The notes under the pieces: model-generated
Databases searched by the model: none
Told to the model about the DNA's origin: nothing
Seen by the model: only the letters and a program-made list of their open reading frames with translations
Assembly (NCBI GenBank): GCA_019359745.1
Contig: JAHHGT010000001.1
Coordinates: 248,001 to 312,000 of the forward strand
DNA from: Aphanothece saxicola GSE-SYN-MK-01-06B
GTDB lineage: Bacteria; Cyanobacteriota; Cyanobacteriia; PCC-6307; Cyanobiaceae
DNA length: 64,000 nt
Direction of reading: 5' to 3'
Translations under genes and position numbers: made by a program
In this document: piece by piece, positions 50,722 through 59,510 of the stretch
How the letters are laid out: each line of letters opens with the position of its first letter
Position numbering within the stretch: the stretch's first letter is position 1

Positions 50722-51058
50722 GCTTGAAGGCCTCCAGCACGATTGAGTACGTGACGCCGATGCGCAGGTTGTCGACGATCACCCAGCCCAGGGGGGGCTC
50801 GTCCCGCACCAGGCGGCTTCGCAGCCGCACCAGTGTTTCGATCACCAGCAGCAGGCCCAGCACCACGGCCGGCCTCCCCCCCGGAGAGGCGATGAGCAGA
50901 AAGCTGGTGAGGTTCTGACCGGAGAAGAATCCCAGCAGCAGGGCCAGGGCGGCCAGGCTGCCGGTCCGCCAGCTGCGCCGCACCTGGCCGGCCACCCTTG
51001 TCCCCAGCCGGCTGGTCAGGCCCTGGAAACGGGTGCGCTGCGCGGGGAGGCGGGTCAT
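50711..51058 (-). CDS. Ycf20-like (DUF565) membrane protein
   Basis: A 115-residue protein with two or three membrane segments (SLAALALLLGFFSGQNLTSF, RPAVVLGLLLVIETLVRL, plus a weaker one). The pattern LGFFSGQNLTSFLLI and the terminal [19 protein letters not shown] match the DUF565/Ycf20 family of cyanobacteria and plastids; a plant Ycf20-like protein is needed for thermal dissipation of excess light. The ATG overlaps the stop of the CbbY-like phosphatase (ATGA). Confidence 0.8.
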   Translation of the reverse strand: MTRLPAQRTRFQGLTSRLGTRVAGQVRRSWRTGSLAALALLLGFFSGQNLTSFLLIASPGGRPAVVLGLLLVIETLVRLRSRLVRDEPPLGWVIVDNLRIGVTYSIVLEAFKLGT

Positions 51059-51816
51059 GGCGGATCGAGCAGGCGCTGCAACCACGACAGCGTCACCTGG
51101 GGGCCGGGGCAAGCCGGCCCCTTGTGCACCACGATCTCTGCCCCGGCTTCCTCCAGGCTCGCGACCACGGCCCGGGCGGCGCTGAAGGCGCTGGCCGGTT
51201 GCTCCCGGGTCGCCACGCTCAGGCAGACCAGGCAGGGCAGGCCGGCACCGCTGGCGGCCGCCAGGCCGGCCGGGGAGTCCTCCAGCACCAGCACCCCCTG
51301 ACCACCGGCCTCCAGGCGTTCCAGGGCCAGCCGGTAGGCCTCCGGATCGGGCTTCTTGCGTTCCACGTCCTCGCCGCAGATCCAGAAGTCGAAGGCTTCG
51401 GCCACCTCGGGCGGCGCGCCTTCGAGCAGGGAGGCCACGGCACGGCGGCCACTGGTGGTGACGATCGCCTGCCGCAGGCCCGCTGCGGCGGCCGCCCGCA
51501 CCAGGCGGGCCACCCCCGGCCTCAGGGCCAGACCGCCCTGACGCACCAGATCGGTGTAAAGGGTCTGCTTGTGGCGTTGCAGCTCCGCCACCCGCTCCGG
51601 CTCGGGGGGGCGGCCTTCCGCCTGCTCCAGAAAACGGGTGATCCGTTCGTGGCCGCCACTCACGTCCAGCAGCCGGGCGTAGGTGGGCCGGTCCCATCGC
51701 CAGGGCAGACCGGAGGCCGCGAAGCTGCGGTTGAACGCCACCCTGTGGCCCTCGAACTCCGTTTCGGCCAGGGTGCCATCCACGTCCCAGAGCAGGGCCG
51801 TCAGGGCCGGGGCCAT
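51055..51816 (-). CDS. CbbY-like HAD phosphatase
   Basis: A 253-residue HAD phosphatase. Motif I is LLWDVDGTLAETEFEGHRVAF, the cap motif is DVSGGHERITRFL, motif II is AIVTTSGRR, motif III is RKKPDPEAYRLAL, and motif IV is LVLEDSPAGLAAA. The TLAETE-xGHRVAFN start and SGG(K/H)ERI cap are characteristic of CbbY. In Rhodobacter and plants CbbY dephosphorylates xylulose 1,5-bisphosphate, a Rubisco inhibitor. The same role fits a cyanobacterium (inference). ATG 51816 chosen by homology. Confidence 0.88.
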   Translation of the reverse strand: MAPALTALLWDVDGTLAETEFEGHRVAFNRSFAASGLPWRWDRPTYARLLDVSGGHERITRFLEQAEGRPPEPERVAELQRHKQTLYTDLVRQGGLALRPGVARLVRAAAAAGLRQAIVTTSGRRAVASLLEGAPPEVAEAFDFWICGEDVERKKPDPEAYRLALERLEAGGQGVLVLEDSPAGLAAASGAGLPCLVCLSVATREQPASAFSAARAVVASLEEAGAEIVVHKGPACPGPQVTLSWLQRLLDPP

Positions 51817-51852
51817 CGGATGCCACACGTGTTGCCAACACAAGGCTAGAGG

Positions 51853-53820
51853 GTGCGCCGCGCTGCCCCGCCGCCACAATGCGAAGGCCCCGCCCGTCGT
51901 TCGTTGCTGCCTGCCGTCGACGAGCGCCGCTGGTTGCTGCCCACTCCGCTGGACGGCGATGACCCGGCGGCGGTCGGCCGGGATGCCGGCGGCGAGCTGC
52001 CGGAAGAACTGCTGGCGATCCTGCGGCGTCGCGGCCTGCTGACGGCGGCGGCGGTGCGTGAGCTGCTCGACCCCGAGGCTGCCCCCGAACCCGAGGCCCA
52101 TTTTCCTGGTCTGACGCTGGCGGTCGAGCGGCTGGTGCGGTGCTGCCAGACGGCCGAGCCGGTGGCCATCTGCGGCGACTACGACGCCGACGGCATGACC
52201 AGCACCGCCCTGCTGGTGGGGGTGCTGCAGCGCCTCGGCGCCCGGCCCCGGGCCGCCATCCCCAGCCGCATGGACGACGGTTACGGACTCAACGCGGCCA
52301 TGGTGGAGCGGCTGGCGGCCGAGGGGGTACGGCTGCTGATCACCGTGGACAACGGGGTGGCCGCCACCGAGGCCCTTGAGCGCGCCGCCGCCCTTGCGGT
52401 GGAGGTGATCCTCACCGACCACCACACCCTGCCGGCCCGGCTGCCGCCCCACCTGGCCCTGCTGCACCCGGCCGTCACCCCGGACGGCTCCCCCTACCGG
52501 GGCCTGGCGGGCGTCGGGCTGGCCCACCTGCTGGCCACCGCCCTCTGCCGGCGGCTGAAGAACCGTCAGGGGCTGGAGATTGCCCTCAACCTGTTCTGCA
52601 TCGGCACCATTGCCGACATGGCGCCCCTGCAGGGGGTGAACCGCCGCTGGTTGCTGGATGGCCTGCCCCGCCTCGGCCACAGCCCCCTGCCGGGCCTGCA
52701 GGCCCTGCGGCAACTGGCGGGTCTGGAGAAGAACCGGGTCGATGCGGAGGCGGTGGGCTTCCAGCTGGCCCCCCGCATCAATGCCGTGGGCCGGCTGGGC
52801 GATCCCCAGCTGGTGGTCGACCTGCTCACCACGGAGGATCCGGACCGGGCTTTGGAGCTGGCCCGCTCCTGTGAAGCCCTCAACCGCCAACGCCGCGAAC
52901 TCTGCGGCGCAATCGAGGCGGAGGCCCTGGCCCTGCTGGAGGCCGACGGTCCCCGCCGGCCGGCCTTCCTGCTGCTGGCCCAGGGCCACTGGCACCACGG
53001 CGTCATCGGCATCGTCGCCTCCCGGCTGGTGGAGCGTTTCGGTCGACCGGTGGCCCTGCTGGCGGCGGAAGGCGGCGGCCGCCTGAGGGCTTCGGTGCGG
53101 TCGCCGAAGGGCTTCGCCGTGGATGCGGCCCTGACCGCCTGCGCCGACCTGCTGGAGCGCCACGGCGGCCATCCGGCCGCTGGGGGTTTCACGGTGCGGG
53201 CCGAGAACGTGGCCGCCCTGCAGGACCGCCTCGAGGGTCTGGCCGGCACCTGGCTGGAGACGGCGGGGGATGGGCGCGCCGTCGAACCCGAGGCCCTGCT
53301 GCGGCTGGAGCGCATCGATCGGGAGTTCTGGCACCAGCTGCAACGGCTGGCCCCCTTCGGCATCGGCCACCCCACACCCCTGTTCTGGGCCAGTCGCTGC
53401 CAGGTGGTGGAGCAGAAGGTGTTGCGGGGCGGCCACCTGCAGCTGCAGCTGGCCCAGGGGGAGGCGCGATTGCGGGCGATCGCCTGGCGCTGGCAGGGAC
53501 CCGACCAGTGGTCAGGCTCGGTGGATGTGGCCTTCCGGCTGCGCCGCGATGACTGGCAGGGGGTGGAACGGTTCCAGCTGGAGCTGGAGGCGATCCGTTG
53601 CAGCGGCGGCGATGGCGTCGTGCTGCAGCGGCGGGATCGCACCTACTGGTGCCGGCGCCAGGGGGACAGCCTGGTGATCCGCAACGCCGCCGGCGAGGAG
53701 CTGCGCTCGGCCATTCATCCCGACTCCGGCACGCTCGTGGCCTCCGAGGATCCCCGCCACCCTTACGTGCAGGGACTGCTGCGGGAGGCGGCGATGGCCC
53801 TGGGAATGGCGGAAGGATGA
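51853..53820 (+). CDS. recJ: Single-stranded-DNA-specific exonuclease RecJ
   Basis: A 655-residue DHH-family 5'-3' exonuclease for recombination and mismatch repair. Seen: ICGDYDADGMTSTALL (motif I), GYGLNAAMVERL, LLITVDNGVAATEAL, ILTDHHTLP (DHH), FCIGTIADMAPL, GFQLAPRINAVGRLG and the DHHA1 region AQGHWHHGVIGIVASRLVE with LRASVRSPKGFAV and CADLLERHGGHPAAGGFTV. The OB/C-terminal domain follows. It starts at GTG 51853. The stop overlaps the ATG of the ClC gene (ATGA). Confidence 0.96.
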   Translation: MRRAAPPPQCEGPARRSLLPAVDERRWLLPTPLDGDDPAAVGRDAGGELPEELLAILRRRGLLTAAAVRELLDPEAAPEPEAHFPGLTLAVERLVRCCQTAEPVAICGDYDADGMTSTALLVGVLQRLGARPRAAIPSRMDDGYGLNAAMVERLAAEGVRLLITVDNGVAATEALERAAALAVEVILTDHHTLPARLPPHLALLHPAVTPDGSPYRGLAGVGLAHLLATALCRRLKNRQGLEIALNLFCIGTIADMAPLQGVNRRWLLDGLPRLGHSPLPGLQALRQLAGLEKNRVDAEAVGFQLAPRINAVGRLGDPQLVVDLLTTEDPDRALELARSCEALNRQRRELCGAIEAEALALLEADGPRRPAFLLLAQGHWHHGVIGIVASRLVERFGRPVALLAAEGGGRLRASVRSPKGFAVDAALTACADLLERHGGHPAAGGFTVRAENVAALQDRLEGLAGTWLETAGDGRAVEPEALLRLERIDREFWHQLQRLAPFGIGHPTPLFWASRCQVVEQKVLRGGHLQLQLAQGEARLRAIAWRWQGPDQWSGSVDVAFRLRRDDWQGVERFQLELEAIRCSGGDGVVLQRRDRTYWCRRQGDSLVIRNAAGEELRSAIHPDSGTLVASEDPRHPYVQGLLREAAMALGMAEG

Positions 53821-55250
53821 GCCGCCATCGCTTCGGCCTGGTGCGCTCCCTCGCCCAGCTGGCGCTGCTGGGGGCCCTGGTGGGGCTGGCCTGCTGGCCC
53901 CTCAACCGCATCGACCTGCTCCAGGACCGGCTGCTCTCGGCCCTGCCGGCGTTCAGCGGCGGCCCCTGGAGCGGCCTGGCCTGGCTGCTGGCCCTGGCAC
54001 CGATCCCCCTGGTGCCGCTGCTGCTGTGGTTCCAGCGGGGCCCCTGGCGCCGCGGCGCCGGCTCGGGCATCCCCCAGGTGATCCTCTGCCTGGAGGATCC
54101 CCATCGCGGCGCCCAGCTGCTCAGTGCCGCCCCCACGGGGGAACGGTTGGGTCTGTGGACCGTGGCCAGCCTGGCCCTGCTGCCCCTGGGCCGCGAGGGT
54201 CCCGTGGTGGAGGTGGGCGCTTCGGTGGGCCAGGCCCTGTTGCGTCGCTGGCCGGGCCTGCTGCACCGGACCAGCCGCGGCCATCTGCTGGCGGGCGCGG
54301 CCGGTGCCGGCCTGGCCGGCGGCTTCAACACGCCCCTGATGGGGGTGATTTTCGTGGTGGAGGAGCTCACCGGCAGCTTTCAGCAGCGGCTGGTGTGGCC
54401 GGCCCTCGTCCTGGCGAGCACGGCGGCACTGGTGAGCAACCTGGGTGGTCAGCCGATGTTCGCCCTGGGGATCAACGCCAGCCCCGTGACGGAACTCGAC
54501 CAGTTGCTGTGGGCGATTCCCATCGGCCTCGGCGGCGGCCTGCTCGGAGGTGGCTTCGCCTGGCTGCTGGTGCGGGCCACGGCCCTGATCACCCCCATCG
54601 CCCGCCGGCGGCCCCTGCGGCTCGGCCTGGCCGCAGGGCTGGCTCTGGCCTTGATGGCCCTGCTCACCGGCGGCGCCAGTGGCGGCGATGGCGAAGCGTT
54701 GATGCGCCTGGTTCTCGACCAGGACGCCGACACGGCGCTCGACTGGCACTGGGTGGCCCTTCTGGCCTCACGGCTGCTCGGACCGGTGCTGGCCCTGTCG
54801 GCGGGAATTCCCGGCGGCCTGATCGATCCGGCCTTTGCCCTGGGAGGTGTGTTCGGAGCGGGGGTGGTGCGGGCCCTGGCGGGCGATCCCCACCTGGGAC
54901 TGGCCCTGGGGATGGCGGCCGGGTTGGCCGGGGCCACCCAGCTGCCGGTGATGACGGTGGCCTTCGCCATCCGCATGGCGGGCGATCAACAGCTGCTTCC
55001 GGGCCTGGTGGCCGCCTCCGCCATCGCGGCGTACACCGGCCAGGCGATTCAGGGCCGGCCGGTGTATCACGCCCTCGCAGACCTGCTGATGCCCGTGGGC
55101 TCAGAGGGCGCCGCGGCGGTAGTAGAGGATGAAGATCACGGCAGGACCGGCCAGGGTGATCAGGGCCAGGGCGCCGAAGTTGGAGATGAGATGGAAGTCG
55201 ATACCCATGGGGCGACAGCTGGCGAAGGGGACGATCGGCATGGAGTGTAG
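53817..55250 (+). CDS. ClC-family chloride channel/antiporter
   Basis: Encodes 477 residues from ATG 53817. ClC signatures: [16 protein letters not shown] (selectivity filter GSGIP), [17 protein letters not shown] (GREGP), [21 protein letters not shown], and [20 protein letters not shown]. About ten membrane helices. The usual gating Glu is in GREGP. The C-terminal ~50 residues (after [10 protein letters not shown]) are hydrophilic, odd in composition, and antisense to psb30. They are probably a read-through tail rather than a conserved part. It transports chloride or another anion across the inner or thylakoid membrane. Confidence 0.92.
   Translation: MSRHRFGLVRSLAQLALLGALVGLACWPLNRIDLLQDRLLSALPAFSGGPWSGLAWLLALAPIPLVPLLLWFQRGPWRRGAGSGIPQVILCLEDPHRGAQLLSAAPTGERLGLWTVASLALLPLGREGPVVEVGASVGQALLRRWPGLLHRTSRGHLLAGAAGAGLAGGFNTPLMGVIFVVEELTGSFQQRLVWPALVLASTAALVSNLGGQPMFALGINASPVTELDQLLWAIPIGLGGGLLGGGFAWLLVRATALITPIARRRPLRLGLAAGLALALMALLTGGASGGDGEALMRLVLDQDADTALDWHWVALLASRLLGPVLALSAGIPGGLIDPAFALGGVFGAGVVRALAGDPHLGLALGMAAGLAGATQLPVMTVAFAIRMAGDQQLLPGLVAASAIAAYTGQAIQGRPVYHALADLLMPVGSEGAAAVVEDEDHGRTGQGDQGQGAEVGDEMEVDTHGATAGEGDDRHGV
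55101..55208 (-). CDS. psb30: Photosystem II protein Psb30 (Ycf12)
   Basis: A 35-residue protein: [20 protein letters not shown] followed by the rest of a single membrane helix ending YYRRGAL. This matches picocyanobacterial Psb30/Ycf12, a small peripheral subunit of photosystem II near cytochrome b559. The gene is entirely antisense within the last ~150 bases of the ClC reading frame. A longer open frame upstream is not needed; the family start is ATG 55208. Its promoter should lie in 55209-55329, between it and the divergent YkgJ-like gene. Confidence 0.9.
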   Translation of the reverse strand: MGIDFHLISNFGALALITLAGPAVIFILYYRRGAL

Positions 55251-55329
55251 GTCGCCTGTGCGCCTGTTCCAACCACGGGCTTCGCAGCCGTGATCGCTTG
55301 TGATGGCTGGCGCCGGCCGTGGGGTGTGA

Positions 55330-55716
55330 GTGAATGGGACAACCTGTTGCGCTCCGTTGCCCCGATCCGAGCACTGGCACTGCATCAGCGGCTGCGGCTC
55401 CTGCTGCCGACTCGATCCGGCCCTCAGGGGCGACGCGATTGAGGCCCTCGACCCCGAGCAGCAGCAGCTCTACCTCTCGATGGTGGGTGAGGACGGTTGG
55501 TGCCGCCACTTCGACACCGGCTCCCGTCGCTGCCGCATCTATGCGGAGCGGCCCGATTTCTGCCGGGTGGATCAGCTGGTCACCCTGTTCGGCCAGCCCG
55601 GCGACGATCCCGAGGCCCTGGCCATCGCCTCCTGCAAGGAGCAGATCCGTGCCGAGCTCGGCGGCCGCCACACCGTGATGCACCGTTTCCTGCGGACGAT
55701 CCGTCAGCCGTCATGA
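55330..55716 (+). CDS. YkgJ-family cysteine-cluster protein
   Basis: A 128-residue soluble protein. The Cys-rich start ([22 protein letters not shown]) plus later Cys ([33 protein letters not shown]) match the YkgJ / UPF0153 zinc- or iron-binding cluster family (CxxCxxCC pattern). It starts at GTG 55330. Function is unknown; a metal-binding or chaperone role is suggested by the Cys cluster. The stop overlaps the first UPF0016 half (ATGA), so the metal theme fits the adjacent manganese/calcium transporter pair (inference). Confidence 0.85.
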   Translation: MNGTTCCAPLPRSEHWHCISGCGSCCRLDPALRGDAIEALDPEQQQLYLSMVGEDGWCRHFDTGSRRCRIYAERPDFCRVDQLVTLFGQPGDDPEALAIASCKEQIRAELGGRHTVMHRFLRTIRQPS

Positions 55717-56090
55717 GCAGCGCCCCCGACGCCCCCGATCAGCCCACGCCGGCGCCGGAGCCGACCGACACCCCGGGTCCCTCCAGCTGGATCACGGTGT
55801 TCCTCAGCACCGCCACCACCGTGTTCCTGGCGGAACTGGGCGACAAGACGCAGCTGGCCGCTCTGCTGCTGTCGGCCCAGTCGGGCCGCCCCTTCACGGT
55901 GTTCGTGGGGGCATCGCTGGCCCTGATCTGCTCCAGCCTGGTGGGGGTGCTGCTGGGCCGCTGGCTCTCCACCGTCATGCCCGCCCACCAGCTCGAGCGG
56001 GCGGCGGGGGTGCTGATGGTGGCCCTGGGTCTGTGGCTCGGCCGCCAGGCGGTCCTGCACCTGGCGCCCCTGCACCTGCTCACCTCCTGA
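55713..56090 (+). CDS. UPF0016 (Gdt1/Mnx-type) half-transporter 1
   Basis: A 125-residue protein with a Pro/Thr-rich tail (30 residues) and three membrane helices. The family signature VFLAELGDKTQLAALLL is in the first. UPF0016 proteins move Mn2+/Ca2+, and in Synechocystis a fused homologue (Mnx) exports Mn2+ from the cytosol. Here only one of the two ExGDKTQ-bearing halves is present, with the second encoded immediately downstream, so a heterodimer is expected. Confidence 0.9.
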   Translation: MSSAPDAPDQPTPAPEPTDTPGPSSWITVFLSTATTVFLAELGDKTQLAALLLSAQSGRPFTVFVGASLALICSSLVGVLLGRWLSTVMPAHQLERAAGVLMVALGLWLGRQAVLHLAPLHLLTS

Positions 56091-56097
56091 GATCCCC

Positions 56098-56406
56098 ATG
56101 CCGTTCGCCCTGCTGGCCTCCACCTTCGCCACGGTCTTTCTGGCCGAGCTCGGCGACAAGACGCAACTGGCCATCGTCAGCATCAGCGGCACCTCCAACC
56201 GGCCTGGGGCCGTCTTTGCCGGCAGTGCCACGGCCCTGGTGCTGGCCAGTCTGGTGGGGGCGGCGGCGGGTGGGTCCCTCTCCAGCGTCATCCCCACCGA
56301 TGGCCTGCAGCTGGCCGCCGCCGCCGGCTTCCTGATCATCGGCGGCCGCCTGATCCTCCGCTCCGGCGCCGGGAGCCGCGAGGACGCCGACACCCCCGCT
56401 CCTTAG
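56098..56406 (+). CDS. UPF0016 half-transporter 2
   Basis: A 102-residue protein with three membrane helices and the same signature (VFLAELGDKTQLAIVSIS). It lies 7 bp downstream of half 1 and should assemble with it into a complete six-helix cation transporter (Mn2+ or Ca2+/H+ exchange). The C-terminal ~12 residues are hydrophilic. Manganese homeostasis is critical for photosystem II. Confidence 0.9.
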   Translation: MPFALLASTFATVFLAELGDKTQLAIVSISGTSNRPGAVFAGSATALVLASLVGAAAGGSLSSVIPTDGLQLAAAAGFLIIGGRLILRSGAGSREDADTPAP

Positions 56407-56552
56407 AGTCGCCGCATGACGTCCGCCGCGATGGCGAGCGCCCCCTCGGGCCATCCAGCCATCAGCGGGGCCGCCGAACCCCCGTCGCGCTCCGGACCAC
56501 CCTGGCCACCGCGCTGCTCCGGCAGCGCCCTCCCCTGCGTCCCCCCCATCCG

Positions 56553-58841
56553 ATGAAGTTCACGGTCGCCGACCTGCTCGACCATCTCTCCACGACCGAT
56601 GCGGTGGCCCTCGCCAAGCTGGAGAAGTCGCTGGGTCTCACCACCAAGTCCTGCAAGCAGCAGCTGCGCATCGGCCTGGAGGCCCTGCAGCGTCTGGGGC
56701 TGGTGGAGGAGGACGCCGAAGGCCTGCGCTCCCGCGAGACCCCCGAGTTGATCCCGGCCCGCCTGCGTTGCTCCAGCAAGGGGTTCTGTTTCGCCCTGCG
56801 GGAAGACGGCGGTGAAGACATCTACATCCGTGACCACCAGCTCAACCACGCCTGGAACGGCGACCGGGTGCTGGTCCGGATCACCCGTGAGGGCGGGCGG
56901 CGCCGTTCTCCGGAAGGGGGGGTCCAGTGCATCCTCGAGCGCCACACCCCCAGCCTGCTGGCCCAGGTCGAGCGTCAGGACGGGCAGCTGGTCGCCGTTC
57001 CCCTCGACGACAGGCTGCTGACGACCGTGGCTCTGACCGAGGACGATGCGGTCCACCTCGACCCGCCCGAGGAGGCGGTGGTCGAGGTGAAGATCGACCG
57101 TTTCCCGGTGGCCCAGTTCGGCCCGGCCGGCCATGTCGCCCGCAGCCTGCCGGTGCATGGCGGTGAGGCCGCCGACACCGAGCTGCTGCTGGCCAAGCAC
57201 CGCCTGCAGGAACGGCCGGCCTGTCCCCGCGCGACCCTGAAGCAGCCCGTGGCCAAGGGCCGTGCCGACCTGACCACCTTGCCGACCCTGCTGCTGGAGG
57301 CCTGGGAGGGTGCTGAGGCTCCCGGCCTTGCGGCCGTGTCCCTGGAGGAGCGGGAAGGGGGCTGGCGGCTGTGGGTGCACAGCCCCGCCATCGCCGAGCG
57401 GATCGGCATGGGCAACAGCCTGGACACCTGGTTGCGGGACCAGGGTGAGGCGATCTGCGTGGGACGCCGCTGGCTTCCCCTGCTCCCTCCGGCCCTGGCC
57501 AAGGCCAGCGCGTTCCGTCCCGGTGAAAGCCAGGCGGCCGTCTCCGTGGCCCTGGAGCTGGACGGGGAGGGAAACCTCGAACACTTCCGCTTCAGCCTGA
57601 GCCAGATCATCCCCGATGCCCGGGTCGACCGGGCTGCCATGCAGGCCCTGGCCGAGCGCAAGCCCAAGGCCCGCACCACCCCCGCACCCCTCAAGGCGCT
57701 CAAGGACCACCTGCCCCTGCTGGAGCAGTTGGTCCAGCTGAGTGGCCTGCTGCGCCAGCGGCGGCTGGCGGCGGGCTCGATCGATCTCGATCTGCCGATG
57801 CCCACGATCGACAGTCTGGGCGACCTGCAGGTGCCCGCGCCGGATGCGTCCCAGCAGGGCTGGCTGGTGGAACGGCCCGCCGAGGATCCGGTGGCGATCC
57901 TGCGGGAATCCATCCTGGTTGCCCACCGGGCCCTGGGTCGCCACCTGCTGGCCCTGGAACTGCCCGCCCTGTTCGCCATCAACCCGGCCCCGGAGGCCAC
58001 CGAGATCAACGACGTCGCCAAGGCGGCCCTGGCCCTGGACATCCCCATGGAGCTCAGTGCCGACGGCAATGCCAGCGCTGCCGAGCTGGCCGCCGTCTTC
58101 GCCGCCACCGACCGGGGCCGTCCGTTGCAGCAGCAGCTGCGTGATGCCCTGAGGCCGGTGCAGCTGGCGGCCGAAGCCGGCCCCAGCGCGGTGGCCGGCG
58201 AGGCGATCGCCCTGGCGCCCTGGTGCTGCCCGGGGCTGCACTACGCCGACCTCTGGAACCAGCAGCTGCTGGTGACCCTGCTGGTGGATGGCAAGGACCG
58301 CCCCAGCGTGCGCCACAAGATCAGCACCGACCTGGCCAGCGACACCTGCCATGGCAGTACCGACTGGCCCCTGCTCACCCCTGGCCAGCTGGCCCCCTAC
58401 CAGCAGGGCCTGGAGCATGGTCTGGCCCAGCGCCTCAATGGCCGCAGCCGCTTCCTGCAGGAACTGCAGTCCGATGCCCTGGCCCTGGCCCAGGCCCGCC
58501 ACACCGAGCCCCTGGTGGGCCAGATCCTGCCTGGGGTGATCAGCGGCGTGCAGAGCTACGGCTTCTTCGTCGAGGTCCCCCCGTCCCAGGTGGAAGGCCT
58601 GGTGCACGTCAGCTCCCTCAAGGACGACTGGTACGAATACCGCTCCCGCCAGAACCGCCTGGTGGGCCGCAAGTTCCGTCGCACCTACATGGTGGGTGAC
58701 GGGGTGGACGTGGAGATCCAGAAGGTCGACGCCCTGCGCCATCAGATCGACCTGGCCGTGCTCCAGCCCGAGACCTTCGAGCAGGACGGTGACGACGGCC
58801 CCACGGACAGCGAGCCGGTCCTGCCCGAGGGCGAGGCCTGA
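56553..58841 (+). CDS. RNase II/R-family (RNB) protein without catalytic residues, Zam-like
   Basis: A 762-residue protein with RNase R architecture. Order: N-terminal winged helix (1-70), cold-shock-like domains (LIPARLRCSSKGFCFALRED, DIYIRDHQLNHAWNGDRVLV), an RNB domain (about 240-590), and a C-terminal S1 domain (VGQILPGVISGVQSYGFFV, VEGLVHVSSLKDDWYEY). In RNB enzymes the active site DxxxxxDxDD sits before GGWRL; here it reads EAWEGAEAPGLAAVSLEE, with no Asp. The conserved SPIRRYADL Arg site reads CCPGLHYADL. It is therefore probably not an exonuclease. It resembles cyanobacterial Zam (acetazolamide resistance). RNA binding may persist. Confidence 0.88.
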   Translation: MKFTVADLLDHLSTTDAVALAKLEKSLGLTTKSCKQQLRIGLEALQRLGLVEEDAEGLRSRETPELIPARLRCSSKGFCFALREDGGEDIYIRDHQLNHAWNGDRVLVRITREGGRRRSPEGGVQCILERHTPSLLAQVERQDGQLVAVPLDDRLLTTVALTEDDAVHLDPPEEAVVEVKIDRFPVAQFGPAGHVARSLPVHGGEAADTELLLAKHRLQERPACPRATLKQPVAKGRADLTTLPTLLLEAWEGAEAPGLAAVSLEEREGGWRLWVHSPAIAERIGMGNSLDTWLRDQGEAICVGRRWLPLLPPALAKASAFRPGESQAAVSVALELDGEGNLEHFRFSLSQIIPDARVDRAAMQALAERKPKARTTPAPLKALKDHLPLLEQLVQLSGLLRQRRLAAGSIDLDLPMPTIDSLGDLQVPAPDASQQGWLVERPAEDPVAILRESILVAHRALGRHLLALELPALFAINPAPEATEINDVAKAALALDIPMELSADGNASAAELAAVFAATDRGRPLQQQLRDALRPVQLAAEAGPSAVAGEAIALAPWCCPGLHYADLWNQQLLVTLLVDGKDRPSVRHKISTDLASDTCHGSTDWPLLTPGQLAPYQQGLEHGLAQRLNGRSRFLQELQSDALALAQARHTEPLVGQILPGVISGVQSYGFFVEVPPSQVEGLVHVSSLKDDWYEYRSRQNRLVGRKFRRTYMVGDGVDVEIQKVDALRHQIDLAVLQPETFEQDGDDGPTDSEPVLPEGEA

Positions 58842-58848
58842 GCCGCCC

Positions 58849-59499
58849 ATGGCGACGGCCTCGCTTCCCGTGGTGCTGGCGGTGTCCGGCGCCTCCGCCC
58901 AGCCCCTGGCCGAGCGGGCCCTGCAGCTGCTGCTGGAGGACGACCAGTCGGTCGAAATGGTGACCAGCCGCGGCGCGATCGGCGTCTGGCAGGCGGAGAT
59001 GGGGCTGCGGGTGCCGTCGGAGCCCGACGCCCAGGAGCGTTTCTGGCGTGAGCGCACCGGCTGCACGACCGGCCGTCTCCACTGCCATCGCTGGAACGAC
59101 CAGGCCGCCGCCATCGCCAGCGGCAGCTATCTCACCCGCGGCATGGTCATCCTGCCGGCCAGCATGGGCACGGTGGGGCGGATCGCCTCCGGTGTGGCCT
59201 TGGATCTGATCGAACGGGCGGCCGATGTCCACCTCAAGGAGGCCCGGCCCCTGGTGATCGCGCCGCGGGAACTGCCCTGGAACCTGGTGCACCTGCGCAA
59301 CCTCACCCGCCTGGCCGAGGCTGGTGCCCGCATCGCCCCCCCGGTGCCCGCCTGGTATCACCAACCCACCACGATCGGTGAGATGGTGGATTTCCTGGTG
59401 ATCCGCGTCTTCGACACCCTCGGCCTCCAGCTGGGCTCCCTGCAGCGCTGGCAGGGGCCCGTGGGCCGCTCTGCTGCGGACGAAGCCTCCACCTCCTGA
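58849..59499 (+). CDS. ubiX: Flavin prenyltransferase UbiX
   Basis: A 216-residue UbiX/Pad1-type enzyme making prenylated FMN for UbiD decarboxylases (quinone/plastoquinone pathways). Seen: LPVVLAVSGASAQPLAERAL, EMVTSRGAIGVWQ, the Ser/Met-rich MVILPASMGTVGRIASGVA, RPLVIAPRELPWNLVHLRNL, and the final MVDFLVIRVFDTLGL. ATG 58849, 7 bp after the RNB stop, was chosen by homology. A UbiD partner is not in this window. Confidence 0.93.
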   Translation: MATASLPVVLAVSGASAQPLAERALQLLLEDDQSVEMVTSRGAIGVWQAEMGLRVPSEPDAQERFWRERTGCTTGRLHCHRWNDQAAAIASGSYLTRGMVILPASMGTVGRIASGVALDLIERAADVHLKEARPLVIAPRELPWNLVHLRNLTRLAEAGARIAPPVPAWYHQPTTIGEMVDFLVIRVFDTLGLQLGSLQRWQGPVGRSAADEASTS

Positions 59500-59510
59500 C
59501 GCTCCGGACC

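Noticed and set aside
51846-54749. Long minus-strand open frames opposite recJ and ClC
   Set aside because: Composition (His/Gln/Gly/Arg-rich, no hydrophobic core) is that of shadow frames of GC-rich genes.
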